Under the pieces are notes generated by a model. It saw only the letters and a program-made list of their open reading frames with translations. It had not been told where the DNA came from and searched no databases. This document shows, in pieces, positions 46,143 to 57,411 of a stretch of 64,000 bases of DNA (its first letter is position 1; the number at the start of each line of letters is the position of its first letter). The DNA is from Papaver somniferum (Eukaryota; Streptophyta; Magnoliopsida; Ranunculales; Papaveraceae). Location: the NCBI RefSeq assembly GCF_003573695.1, contig NC_039363.1, forward strand, positions 158,188,406-158,252,405, in the 5' to 3' direction. Position numbers and translations under genes: made by a program.

Positions 46143-46630
46143 GTTTAATCCTTTCCTGTATAAGGAAATAAATAAGGAGAACCAATGATATCCACGAGGA
46201 TAGGGTTAGCGCCATCCGTACCCGCAAGACTATTGGAATAGAAGGAAATGAGTTGCCCAAAGGCCCTTAATAGAAGAGAAATGCAAAGATTTCATGGGTC
46301 TAGTTTTTGAAATACAAATATTTTAATAAACGATCATGAATCTTGTTATCAGACTACTTTTGAAAAAGAACTCTTAAAAAGGCAGATCTGTCACGAGGAC
46401 TCACGAATCTGGATTATTAAGTCTTAGTTGGAGGAAACACCTCACGTGCAAATCGGTGATAGATAGCCGCGGGTTTGTCTGCTTTGAAATGGTGTTTGTG
46501 AAAATGAAGAACATGAACCCAAAAAATAAAAAAGGTTTTGAAGGCACGCTGAACCCAGAAAAGGGCACAACCATAGTGCGCGTTTTAAGGTGAAATCACG
46601 GGATAAGATAAATCTTTTACCGAGACAGAG
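46143..46630. other. G leader between primer site and gag
   Basis: About 490 bp with no long ORF, on the minus strand. It would hold packaging signals; none is recognisable by sequence alone. Confidence 0.5.
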
Positions 46631-46648
46631 TCCCTGTTTCTAGCGCCA
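46631..46648 (-). other. G primer-binding site
   Basis: TGGCGCTAGAAACAGGGA on the minus strand, three bases inside the LTR. The TGGCGCTAGAA start is common among Tat-type elements; I do not assign the tRNA. Confidence 0.7.
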
Positions 46649-46651
46649 AAT

Positions 46652-47623
46652 TGTGAACACATAAATCACGAGGCCATCCAAGTGTTCACAAACAAGTGCT
46701 TACAAACAATATTCACATACGTACTAATTCTAGAATCGTACATTGTATACGTAATGGGATGATTATATCGATTCATCGACTCAAAGCCTCGGGCTTGTCA
46801 TTGTCTAGTCGAATATTATCATAAATAATGCTCGTGCAAGGAAATAAATCATGAAATGAGTATAAATATAAAGCATATGAAGTTTAATGCAGAATGTAAG
46901 ATGCAGAAATGTAAATGAGACAGATTTACGTGGTTCGGCACTAAGGCCTACGTCCACGGGGTTTGGTGTTTCACTATGTACTGAATGGTTACAAAGATAG
47001 TCGAATGACTTTAGAATATACATGGGTCTGCGGAAGTAAATGGATTACTTACTCTTCCTATTTCTCTCTCCTATATTCTCCTCTAATTTCTCTCCAAAAT
47101 GGTCTGCCCCTTCTCTGTTATTGGAGAGGGGTATTTATAGGAAGAGAACGTGGGTCCCATCTCTGAAGTGCCGTTGTAATCTTATCTTCTTGTGCTTTGT
47201 GCCTATTACGCAGAGGTCTTCGGTATATGACGCGGCCTGAGCTTGAACACGAAGGGTTATCCTCGCTTCTTCCACGAGCTGATCGACACGTGTATATCTC
47301 TTTGGTATTTAATGCGGGCATATGGATGTCTGCTCGTGTCAGACAAGTGTCTCTTTGTCTGGTCACATTGTGTCAGCCAAACTTCCTCTCGGCCGTTGAT
47401 CTAGGATCTTCCTCAGGATTGGCTGCGTTAATACCCAAGGGGTATTATCTGGTGCTCCTTTGTGCCATCATACCTCTGTGGTCCTCTGTCCCTGACTGTC
47501 AGATCTGCTGACCGATGGCATCTTCTGATGAAATGCCTGCTATCATGTTTCGATGTCTCGCTTCACATGCCTTCCACGTGTCTCTTTCTATACACGTGGA
47601 GGATGATGAGAAGTGTACATACA
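46652..47623 (-). repeat. G 5' LTR
   Basis: It runs TGTGAACACATAAATCAC to GTGTACATACA, 972 bp. Confidence 0.95.
47131..47140 (-). promoter_or_regulatory. TATA box of G 5' LTR
   Basis: CTATAAATAC on the minus strand, the likely promoter for gag-pol RNA; its copy is at 34154-34163. Confidence 0.6.
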
Positions 47624-47628
47624 ATGTG

Positions 47629-49139
47629 TAATCACAATAATTGCTATTCCAAACTCTAGTAATCCTTCTCAAAAATACGAATAAATTCTCATAAGAAGTT
47701 TCCTAGGCATCAAGACAAACTCATAATGCACATACAAGATGATTTGTCCTTAGAGGGTAGAATCAATCTTTTTTTCACCCGGATTTATACCAAGAATAGA
47801 TAACTTAGGCGTATAAAAATATTTTCTTAATAAAGAATAACATACAAAGTCAATAACGACCATACACCATAGTTCACATAGGATGATTGTGAACATTCAA
47901 GAATTTCATAGCACTGCGTACTACTATACATTCTTGAACTTCCTTCTCTGTGATTCACCAACAACATTCTTGTAAAAGCTACAAATTATCTTAGAAGAGT
48001 ATTACTCCAAGAATCCAAGTTCCCAAGTTCAAGAGAAGTGGAACGAGTGCAACGAAACGGAGCAAAATACTCAAAAACAAGAGTCAGGACAAATACCAAT
48101 CTTAACTCATCCAAATTCACGGTTTCTCATCTCCATTTTTAAGATAGTTCAAAGAGGAAGAGAGTGCAAAACGAATGAGGTCAATCCGAGTTCGGACGAA
48201 GAAGTTACGACCAAAACCAGTTTATCGAATATCGACGTCAAGTATGGATACGGGTTTGCAAACGAATTTTCAAGTCCGCGAACTTAAACCCCTGGATTTT
48301 GATTTTAAAAGATGTTATGCATACCTGGTAGGTGTACCATGAAGTTCAAACATCCCGAACTACTATTTTCAAACCTAAACGTTTAAGAACCTTAAACACA
48401 TATTAAGTTAGGTAGAAATGAACAATAAGCAAGGTACGTGGATCATTATAAAAACACAAATCTTTCTCAGGTTTATATACATACCTTTTTAGAAGAATCC
48501 AGTTGAATTCTACATCTTTACCGAACATAATCTGTGTGCCCCAATTCTCGTGCTTCCCTCACCGTATACATAACAGGGCATTCCTTGGTGAGGATGCACT
48601 TACAACACAATCAAGTTGTGTTAGGGTGAACAACGTCTTGCTCACCACAAGTGACCTTTGGATTATCATAAAAGAGATCGTTTTTAGAACCTTTCACATC
48701 CAATGCCACTTTTCCGAAAACTTGTTAAGTTCCAACATCATGGATATTTCCCTCTCCATAGTCATGGAATTTTATGGAAGATCATTCCTTTTTCACACTC
48801 AAAGCATCATTGGATTTCATTGGTACCCACTCCTGAGTGCGTTTAGGAACAATCGGAACCTTCTTCCCATCACTCTCTTCTAGAATTCTCGGAAGAGAAT
48901 TGGATTGACTATTCTTTTGCAAGTTAGTGTTTCTCCAATTGGGAGCATCGGATATTGTCTTCGTCTTTAAGAAGTTATCCTTTTGATAACCATTACGATT
49001 CTGAAAAGGATTCGTATGAGTTTATAGGAAAAATTAGGATTATCGCAGCACTGATTCCTTTGCCTAAAAATTGGACAGTTACAACCTGTAACGTTAATGG
49101 ATTAGTATTAACATATGATCTTGGTTTCACAACTTCTTG
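47629..49139. other. F internal remnant, no recognisable pol
   Basis: Downstream of gag the minus strand has many stops. CKCILTKECPVMYTVRE (about 48560-48620) has Cys spacing but no recognisable protease, integrase or RT motif. Bases 47629-48480 show only AT-rich non-coding sequence. Confidence 0.5.
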
Positions 49140-50100
49140 TGATGCCCAAACAAGAACATCATGAAGTTTCCCATTCCTTATACGGAAACGACATCTCCTT
49201 TCCAGGTGACCTTTATTTCCGCAATAGTGGCAAATATAAGGAATATTCTTACCTCGATCTGTGTGTGCTGACTTGGGAGGTTGATATACTTTGATCTTTC
49301 GAACTTTAACTTCTAGTGAAGGTATTTCACTTTTCCCATCAGTGGATACCTTTTGTTAAGAAGAATCACTAGACTTAACAAATTTTACCTCTTTGCTAAT
49401 ACTTGGAGCATCTATTCCCTTATAGCCCAATCCTCGTGTATCACGATGATTTTTACTTGCTCCTAGCATAATGGTTAATTTTCTTGAACTAGTATTGAAC
49501 TTTTTCAAGTCATCTTCCAACATATTGATTTTATCAAGAGCAGCAGCTAAATCAGCCTCAAGGCATTTTTATCGAGTGAGACAAGCACTTTCTCTATCAT
49601 CAAAACTAATTTGTTGAGAGTTAAACCTTGCTTCAGATTCTACAAGTTTCTCTTCCAACAAAAAGTACTTTTGATAAAGATTATCACATTCAAGTGACTT
49701 CATACGTAGGTTTTCCTCATAATCCTTGAGGATCGATTCGTTAGAACGATTCGAAAAATAAACACCTGCGTAACATCTTCTCAATTTCTTATTTTCTCGA
49801 CAGAGAGGAGTCATAAGAGGCGTGACATGAGAAGTTGTAATCTTCTTCATTTTCCATAATCCAAAAACTTAACATACTCTGAGACTTCCTCATCCACATA
49901 TCTATCAATATTTGAATCACCTTCATTAGAAAGTTCATCCAACTGTTCTTCTAGGAGAGTTTCTCAATCAACAGTTTTTACATCAAGAGAATGTTTAGAT
50001 ATTGACTTAGATGTGACAGTTCTCTCAGGTGAATCCAAGCTTTTAGAATCATCTGGTAATTTCTGAACTGGTACGTTATTAAGGATAGACTCGTCCATAA
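49140..50100 (-). pseudogene. gag: F gag remnant
   Basis: Frames from about 50100 encode a copia gag C-terminal half. First is an acidic start (MDESILNNVPVQKLPDD). Then comes a coiled coil (SILKDYEENLRMKSLECDN, KYFLLEEKLVESEARFNSQQ; 49850-49569), then LEADLAAALDKINMLEDDLK, the lineage-typical RGLGYKG, and a zinc knuckle CHYCGNKGHLERRC near 49195-49240. Stops interrupt it near 49968, 49568 and 49356. Gag would build the particle; this copy cannot. The capsid-like N-terminal part is not seen. Confidence 0.75.
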
Positions 50101-50148
50101 TCTGATCGATACAAACACAGACTTATAAGGTCTTTAACGTGTTTGCCT

Positions 50149-50160
50149 GCTCTGATACCA
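50149..50160 (-). other. F primer-binding site
   Basis: TGGTATCAGAGC on the minus strand, the exact tRNA-iMet-type site, two bases inside the LTR. Confidence 0.9.
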
Positions 50161-50162
50161 AT

Positions 50163-52561
50163 TGAAAAGGCGGGGACCCAATATTTCTCTTAGCAATCTG
50201 TATGGACAAACTCGGATATACTATTAAGAGAATCAACAAAACTCAATCGATTAAAAGTATATCAACAAGTTTATATCTCTCTCTCTCTTGATTTGGTTTC
50301 TTCAAACACAAACTGTGAGTACTAATGAAATAAAACGAATAACTTGGATGGTACCAAAGACCAATATCCAAGGATCAATCAATGACAATCAACAACCGAA
50401 GGTTGGATTACTCTAATTTATGATCTAACGCACAACCTGTATTATTTCAATTATAAAGATAAAACAATATAATGTGGAAACTGAAATAACACAGACACCA
50501 GAAATTTGTTAACGAGGAAACCACAAATGAAGAAAAACCCCAGGACCTAGTCCAGATTGAACATATACTGTATTAAGCCGCTACAGACACTAGCCTACTC
50601 CAAGCTAACTTCGGACTAGACTGTAGTTGAACCCCAATCAGTCTCCCACTGATCCAAGGTACAGTTGTACTCCCTACGCCTCTGATCCCAGCAGGATACT
50701 GCGCAGTTGATTCCCTCAGCTAATCTCACCCACAACTAAGAGTTTCTACGACCCAAAATCAGGCTTTAACAATAAACAAATCTGTCTCTCACAGACAAGT
50801 CTATCAAAGGATCAATCTGTCTCCCACAGAAAAATCCTAAAGTTTTTGTTTCGTCTTTTGATAATAATCAAGGTGAACAGGAACCAATTGATAATCCGGT
50901 CTTATATTCCCGAAGAACAGCCTATACAAATCAATCACCTCACAAAAATTTTAATCGTATGGTAGCGAAACAAGATGTTGCGGAATCAAAAACAATGAGA
51001 CGAAGATGTTTGTGACTACTTTTTATATCTTGCCTATCGGAGATAGTAATATCAAGCCAATCAATCTGATTGTACTCGTACGATAGAAGATGCAAGATCA
51101 GATCACACAACTACGATAAAAGTAGTATCGGTCTGGCTTCACAATCCCAATGAAGTCTTTAAGTCGTTAACCTGGTTTTCGAAGAAGAAAACCAAAGGTT
51201 AAAGGAGAAACGACTCTAGCACGCAAACTAGTATCACACATGAGGTGTGGGGATTAGTTTTGCAGAGTTGCTAGATGTCTCCTTATATAGTGTTTTAAAT
51301 CAGGGTTTCGCCTTGGTCAAAAAACAAACAATATACACCGTTAAATGAAAACCTGATTTAGATTCAAGCTAATATTTCTCAACTGTTAGATCGAAAACTT
51401 AGCTTGTTATACACAAATGAAATGTACACTTCTAGGTTTGTTAACCGTACCCAAACGTGTACATTGTTGGTTCAACAACAGTTAACCAAAAGGTTAGCAA
51501 TATGAGCATTTTATACCAGCCATATTCTTCTTCACCATAACTAGCTCAAATGACTCAAATGAACTAGTTAGAGAGTTGTTCAATTTCAAGGAAATCTTAT
51601 GTGCTACACAAGACACAATTGAAGCAAAGATGATTTGGTTCACTTGAATCAGTTCATGAACTTTACAGCCACGGTTTGAAATTTGCATTCCTTAGTCTTT
51701 ATAAGTTTAAGTTCAGAAATCATCTTCAGATATGTAACCTTCTTAAGTTCGCACACTAAGTTCGCGGACTTAAGAAACCGGGCAGAGTTTATAAACTCCA
51801 GCAGAAAATCTCAGCAAAGACTTTCGCCGGTTCGCAGACTGGGTTCGCGGACGCAGCTAGTTTGTCAACTCCAGCAGAATTTTTCGGTATGAGAAGTTCG
51901 GAAGTTCGCGGACTTGGAAACAAGCCATTCTTCCGGTTTCTCTTGATCAACAAAGTTCGCAAACTTTGGTTCAAGGAATAGGACTTATTCACATATGTGT
52001 TTCGACAACAATAGTTATGTCCATCATTGGTTATGTAATCTAAACTCTCATTCCAACCATTGAAACATTCTCAAAGGACGTTATATAGTTGTTATACCAT
52101 TTCTCGTCAAATCAATTTTCAAATTGATTGAAACATATCATGACTTTCGTCACTAGGTAAAGATAAACATGGTCGAAGCGAAAAGCTTACCAACACATAT
52201 TTCGATATATAAATAGGAGAGGTATACTCATATCGAAATACCAAATGTGTTCTATGTCTATATATAGCATACGACTTTTTGTCTCAAGAAGTAGGAGATA
52301 GAGTAGATAGACTTTCGAGTGACAGATAAGTTCAAGTCTTCACATACCTTTTTTTCGAGAAGTTCCACCGGTTCCGTGAATAGTTCTTCATCTTATATGA
52401 TGAATCTCCATGAAGTCCTTGAGCTCAACTACACTTTCTATCCTAGTCCGAGACTTAGTTATTGTAGACTAGAAATCAAGACTTATAGTTTTGATCACTA
52501 ACATTGACAAACATGCTTGTGATAGCAACGCATGCAAGTTCGACCGAGAAATGCTCTAACA
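50163..52561 (-). repeat. F 5' LTR
   Basis: It runs TGAAAAGGCGGGGACC to GCTCTAACA (2399 bp). A minus-strand TATA box CTATATAAGG is at 51281-51290. Confidence 0.93.
51281..51290 (-). promoter_or_regulatory. TATA box of F 5' LTR
   Basis: CTATATAAGG on the minus strand, conserved in LTRs I and H. Confidence 0.6.
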
Positions 52562-52566
52562 CTTCC

Positions 52567-52941
52567 GAGTCCTGATTCTTCATGGTTGAGTACAGAGGAG
52601 CCGTCACTTGGCTACATACTGAAGGAAAATTCCAGACACAAAAATATATGTGCATACGACTCCAACCTGAGTGCACAAATGGTTGTCTAATAATAGCTTG
52701 AATAGTCTTATAAAAGTCTTTTAAAGTACTATGTAAACCCAGTTGAAGCCGCAAGAGATTATCACCATTATTACAATCCCGTCTCCACACTACACACCCA
52801 ACTAATATATCAAAGAACAGAATTTCAAACTTCTCAAGCCTTTCCACCAATACACAAATGAGCCTGGAAACAAAATTTGCAACAATATGATTTCAAATCC
52901 CTGCTTTATAAAACCTATTTCTCTACCAACCAGTTGAAAAC
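52567..52941 (-). pseudogene. E internal fragment between F and H
   Basis: The minus strand encodes VERLEKFEILFFDILVGCVV and LHSTLKDFYKTIQAIIRQPF, without recognisable domains. It is joined on each side to the rest of E once F and H are removed. Confidence 0.45.
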
Positions 52942-55256
52942 TGTTAGAGCATTGCTCGGTCGAACTCGCATGCGTTGCTATATCAAGCATGTTTGTCAAT
53001 GTTAGTGATCAAAACTATAAGTCTTGATTTCTAGTCTATTATAGCTAAGTCTCGGACTAGGATAGAAATTATAGTTGAGCTCAAGGACTTCATGGCGATT
53101 CATCATACAAGTAAAAGAACTATTCAAGGAACCGGTGGAACTTCTCGACAAAAAGGTATGTGAAAACTTGAACTTATCTATCACTCAAAAGTCTAACTAC
53201 TCTATCTCCTACTCTTTGAGACAAGAAGTCGTATGCTATATATATATATATATATAGTCTTTTATTATGCACATTTGGTATTTCGAGCCAAGTATACCTC
53301 GCCTATCTATATCTCGAAATATGAGTTGGTAAGCTTTTCGTTTTAACCAAGTTTAACAACTATATAACGTCCTCTAAGAATGTTTCAATGATTGAAATGA
53401 GAGTTTAGATTACATAACCAATGGTGGATATAAGCATTGTTGTGGAAACACATTTATGTATAAGTCATATTCCTTGAACCAAAGTTTGCGAACTTTGTTG
53501 ATCAAGAGAACCAGAAGAATGGCGTGTGCCAAGTCTGCGAACTCAGTCCGCGAACTGCCGAAGTTCTCAAACCCGAGAATTTCTGCTGGAGTTTGTAAAC
53601 TCTGCTCGGTAACTTAAGTCCGCGAACCTAGTCTGCGAACTTGAGAAGGTTATATATATCTGAAGATGATTTCTGAACTTAAACTTAAAAAGACTAAGGA
53701 ATGCAGTTTGCAAACCGTGGCTATAAAAGTTCATGAACCGATTCAAGTGAATCAAATCATCTTTGCTTCAATTGTGTCTTGTGTAGTACATGAGATTTCC
53801 TTGCAATTAAACAACTCTCTAACTAGTTCATTTGAAGTCATTTGAACTAGTTATGATGAATAAGAATGTGGTTGATATGGAATGCTCATATGGCTAACCT
53901 TTTGGTTAACTATTGTTGAACCAAAAAGTGCATACATTTGGGTACGGTTAACAAACCTAGAAGCGTGCATTGTCAAGTGTGTGTAACAAGCTAAGTTTTC
54001 GATCTAACAGTTGAGAAATATTAGCTTGAATCTAAATCAAGTTTTCATCTAACGGTGGATATTGATTGCTTTGTTACCAAGGTAAGTCATTGCAAACCCT
54101 GATTTGAAAGACTATATAAGGGGAACTCTAGTATCTGTGCAAAACTAATCCCCACACATCACGTGTGATACTAGTTTGCGTGATAAAGTCGATTCTCCTT
54201 TAACCTTTGGTTTTCTTCTTCTAAAACTAGGTTAACGACTTAAAGACTTCATTGGGATTGTGAAGCCAGATACTACTTTTATCGTAGTTGTGTGATCTGA
54301 TCTTGCATCTTCTATGTACGAGTACAATAAGATTGATTGGCTTGAGATTGATATCTCAGATAGGCAAGATATAAAAAGTAATCACAAACATCTTCGCCTC
54401 ATTGTTTGTGATTCCGCAACATCTTGTTTCGCTACCATACGATTAAGATTGTTGTGAGGTGATTGATAATTCTAGGCTCTTCTTCGGGAATATAAGACCG
54501 TATTATCAATTGGTTCCTGTTCACCTTGATTATTATCAAAAGACGGAACAAAACCTTTTAGGGTTTATCTGTGGGAGACAGATTGATCCTTTGATAGACT
54601 TGTCTGTGTGAGACAGATTTGTTTATTGTTAAAGCCTTATTTTGGGTCGTAGCAACTCTTAGTTGTGGGTGAGATCATCTAAGGGAATCAAGTGCGCAGT
54701 ATCCTGCTGGGATCAGAGGCGTAGGAGTACAACTGTACCTTGGATCAGTGTGAGAGTGATTGGGGATCGACTACAGTCCAGTACGAAGTTAGCTTGGAGT
54801 AGGCTAGTGTTTGTAGCGGCTTAATACAATGTGTGTTCAATCTGGACTAGGTCCCGGGGTTTTTCTGCATTTGCGGCTTCCTCGTTAAAAAAATTTCTAG
54901 AGTCTGTGTTATTTCTATTTCCGCATTATATTTGTTTATATAATTGAAATAATATAGGTTGTGCGTTTAGATCATCAATTAGAATAATCCAACCTTTGGT
55001 TGTTGATTGTCATTGATTGATCCTTGGATATTGGTCTTTGATACCATCCAAGTTGTTCCTTGTGTTTGATTAAAGATTCGCCGATTTCTATTAGCTCTAG
55101 TAAATCAAAACAAGAGAGAGATATTAACTCCTTAAGATACTTTTACCTAGATTGAGTCTGACTGTCTAGTTGATTCTCTAGAAAGTATTTCGGAGTTAGT
55201 CCATACAGATTGCTAAGCGAAATATTGGGTGGTGTTATTAGACCCCCGATTTTTCA
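52942..55256 (+). mobile_element. H: solo LTR of the F/I family inside E
   Basis: It runs TGTTAGAGCATTGCTC to GACCCCCGATTTTTCA, flanked by AAAAC (52937-52941 and 55257-55261). It is in the opposite orientation to F, whose end is only 380 bases away. A (TA)n run is at 53237-53257, and the TATA box CTATATAAGG is at 54112-54121. Confidence 0.93.
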
Positions 55257-55261
55257 AAAAC

Positions 55262-57010
55262 AACTTATATTTCCACCGTAAGAACTCAATCCTCAATAAC
55301 CCATTTAGAATTTGAATCGCAAAGAGTAAAATTTGATCCTTTTTCATGTATACCAGCGCAACCCTGATTCCTGAAAGATAAAACGGAGCTGTAGCAATGG
55401 CATGTGTTAAAAATACAAGCAATGCAAGAATTTTAAACTCTTTCACAAAAATATGGAGCTGATCACCTTGTCTATCAACAATAACGATGAGAAATTCCAC
55501 ATGAAAAACATTTGTAAAATTAGACAAGAGGATCTCGGCTTCTTCCCCATTCAAACTCCATAAAGGAATACAACAATAATATTCAAGATCACCAGTTGAA
55601 TTCAATACTTGGGGCAGTTGGGAAGGGAACTTATCTGCTGGTATGTGAACTTCATTACTCTCCACGACACACGATAGCACATGAAGTGAAAAAGGTGCAT
55701 TTGATAAAAACCATGTGAGAAGGCTGTTGAAGTACTGAATGGGTATGGTTGTACAAGTTGAACCATGAGATTGCAAACTGCAAAACAATAATAGCACAGA
55801 AAATAATCTTCCGTTTCTCCCCTCTTCACATATAAGCCATTCTTAACGTGTAACAACAATGCAGTCTCTGTAATTAAATGGTACCCGTGTTTTGAAACAA
55901 GCTTATAAAGAATTTCATCTGTGTAATTATCCATTATAATTGAACCAACAAGAACTTGCTCACATGAAGTATATGTATCAACACCAAATTTGTAAGTGTC
56001 AACAAAAGAAAAATATCCTTTAAACATAACGAACATTTTGCCACGATCATATATCCATCCAGCAAAATCCATGACCATGAGGAGACATTCAGCTATTAGT
56101 GACTTGTAAGGCATCTTTGTCTTGTTAACCGATGTTCCACTGCCCCATTTACAAGCTCCTCTCTCAGGCATATTAACAAATAGCTTCCTCACATTATAAA
56201 CTTCAGTACCATTAACACATAAAAGATAAATTGATTGCATATATAAAAAGTATGAGTTATACCCAAAGCTAAGAAGTAATTGAAGAATCAATCTACCAGT
56301 ACATTTACCTCGATCGAACAACAAGCGAGAAGCATCAAGTTGGAAGTGAAAGCAAGGCATACCTAAAATTTTGTTGTTGAGAAGGAACAAATCGATCAAA
56401 CATTCAACATTTTCCAAGATTTCTGAAAAACAGTTGACGCAATTTCTCATAAGTAGTTCATTCACGCCGTTGTTTGTGAACTTATTCACTTCCTAGAGTT
56501 TGAATTTATTTGACCTGATGACTTCAATAATATCAGTTTTATGCACTTTTTCATACTGTAAACTCTCACCAATAGACAAATCCTTCTTTGCATGAACGAA
56601 ATTTGAGGAAATTAACCCTAAATTGAGAGAACCTTCTTCATCGTCGACAGCGGAAGGAGTTGAAGTAACGACAGTTGAAACTTCTTCAAAGAAATAAGAA
56701 GGAATAAACTACGATTCTGAAAATTCATCAACAGCTGTAGAATCGTTTCTCATTCTGCAAGGAGATGGATATGTGGAAGAAGTATTCCTAATAATCATGA
56801 GTGATGTCATCCTATCAAAATCCTTAGTTAGCATTTTTAACCACCTCTGCAGTCTCGATCTACGGCGTCCTTGTTCGTCAAATAATACCAATGCCACTTA
56901 GAGCAAACATGTAATTACTCTGCTGCTATCCTTTTCAACTTCATTATAGGTACTAGTTTTCCATTCATTTCAATCCATTTTTCATCTATTGAATCCATGA
57001 TAGAAAAATG
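55262..57010 (-). pseudogene. E 5' ORF region, unrecognised proteins
   Basis: A short start MDSIDEKWIEMNGKLVPI near 57000 and a Lys/Arg-rich piece RRRSRLQRWLKMLTKDF (56897-56709) lead to a 295-codon frame (56489-55602). That frame has no convincing ATG at its head. It contains hydrophobic stretches and MPCFHFQLDASRLLFDRGKC, WGSGTSVNKTKMPYKSL and DNYTDEILYKLVSKHGYHLI. An overlapping frame (to 55262) holds VVESNEVHIPADKFPSQLPQ and ends IEFLRWKYKLFLKN at the H insertion. No retroviral motif is seen. It may be an element-specific ORF or a captured host fragment; I do not recognise it. Confidence 0.45.
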
Positions 57011-57039
57011 TTTTTAAAGAAATTTTATAGGATAGAACG

Positions 57040-57051
57040 GCTCTGATGCCA
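57040..57051 (-). other. E primer-binding site
   Basis: The minus strand reads TGGCATCAGAGC, one base from the tRNA-iMet-type TGGTATCAGAGC, two bases inside the LTR. Confidence 0.8.
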
Positions 57052-57053
57052 AT

Positions 57054-57406
57054 TGTTGTATTACTACAACAGTTAGACAAACAGATGGATACAATTGGTG
57101 ATAAACACCTCTTAAATCAATAGATTCAGGCCAAATCTGAGTTCAGAGAACACAACCATTGAAGAACAAAGTTCTTATCTGATAATTGATGTTCAATTCC
57201 TTTACAAAACAGACTGACTCAGACCTTATAAGGCCAAGTTACTCATCCAATATCCTACGGCCATTAACAATCCATGTGGGCTAATCTAAACCAATCATTA
57301 CACCTAAATGAATATTACTAAAGATAAACACTAATACTATGTGGGCACTCCTACATAACTACTAATGACAGACATCCAGGTAGCCCCTACATTCTACACT
57401 ATGACA
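57054..57406 (-). repeat. E 5' LTR
   Basis: It runs from TGTTGTATTACTACAACA to CTATGACA, uninterrupted, 353 bp. Confidence 0.94.
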
Positions 57407-57411
57407 ACAAG

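Larger units (their letters stand above)
33676..47623 (-). mobile_element. G: Tat-lineage Ty3/gypsy element with an antisense gene, inside F
   Basis: The target duplication is ATGTG (33671-33675 and 47624-47628). Both LTRs are 972 bp. On the minus strand the order is 5' LTR, primer site, gag, protease, RT, RNase H plus second RNase H, integrase, then a gene on the opposite strand, then polypurine tract and 3' LTR. The second RNase H and the antisense ORF between pol and the 3' LTR are hallmarks of the plant Tat lineage (for example Grande and Retand). Length is 13.9 kb. Confidence 0.93.
29575..52561 (-). mobile_element. F: SIRE/Maximus-like Ty1/copia element, pol missing, split by G
   Basis: The target duplication is CTTCC (29570-29574 and 52562-52566). 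LTRs of about 2.4 kb, a tRNA-iMet primer site and a GGGGGAGAT polypurine tract are in place for the minus strand. Internal sequence is 32029-33675 plus 47624-50162. It holds a gag remnant but no RT or integrase, so pol was deleted or this is a non-autonomous derivative. The long LTR starting TGTTAGAGC and the long 3' region suggest the SIRE/Maximus lineage. Confidence 0.88.
13209..57406 (-). mobile_element. E: non-autonomous LTR retrotransposon inside the L1, itself carrying D, F and H
   Basis: The target duplication ACAAG lies at 13204-13208 and 57407-57411. The 5' LTR is 57054-57406 (353 bp); the 3' LTR is 13209-13409 plus 27911-28062 (also 353 bp once D is removed). A primer site and a polypurine tract are in place for minus-strand orientation. 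Without insertions the element is about 4.4 kb. None of its three internal pieces shows protease, RT, RNase H or integrase motifs. Confidence 0.9.

Noticed and set aside
33676..47623. G as already defective when inserted
   Set aside because: LTR divergence of roughly three percent by eye is enough for the observed number of lesions by neutral decay.
53237..53257. (TA)n run as a regulatory element
   Set aside because: It is a simple microsatellite found only in solo LTR H and not in F or I.
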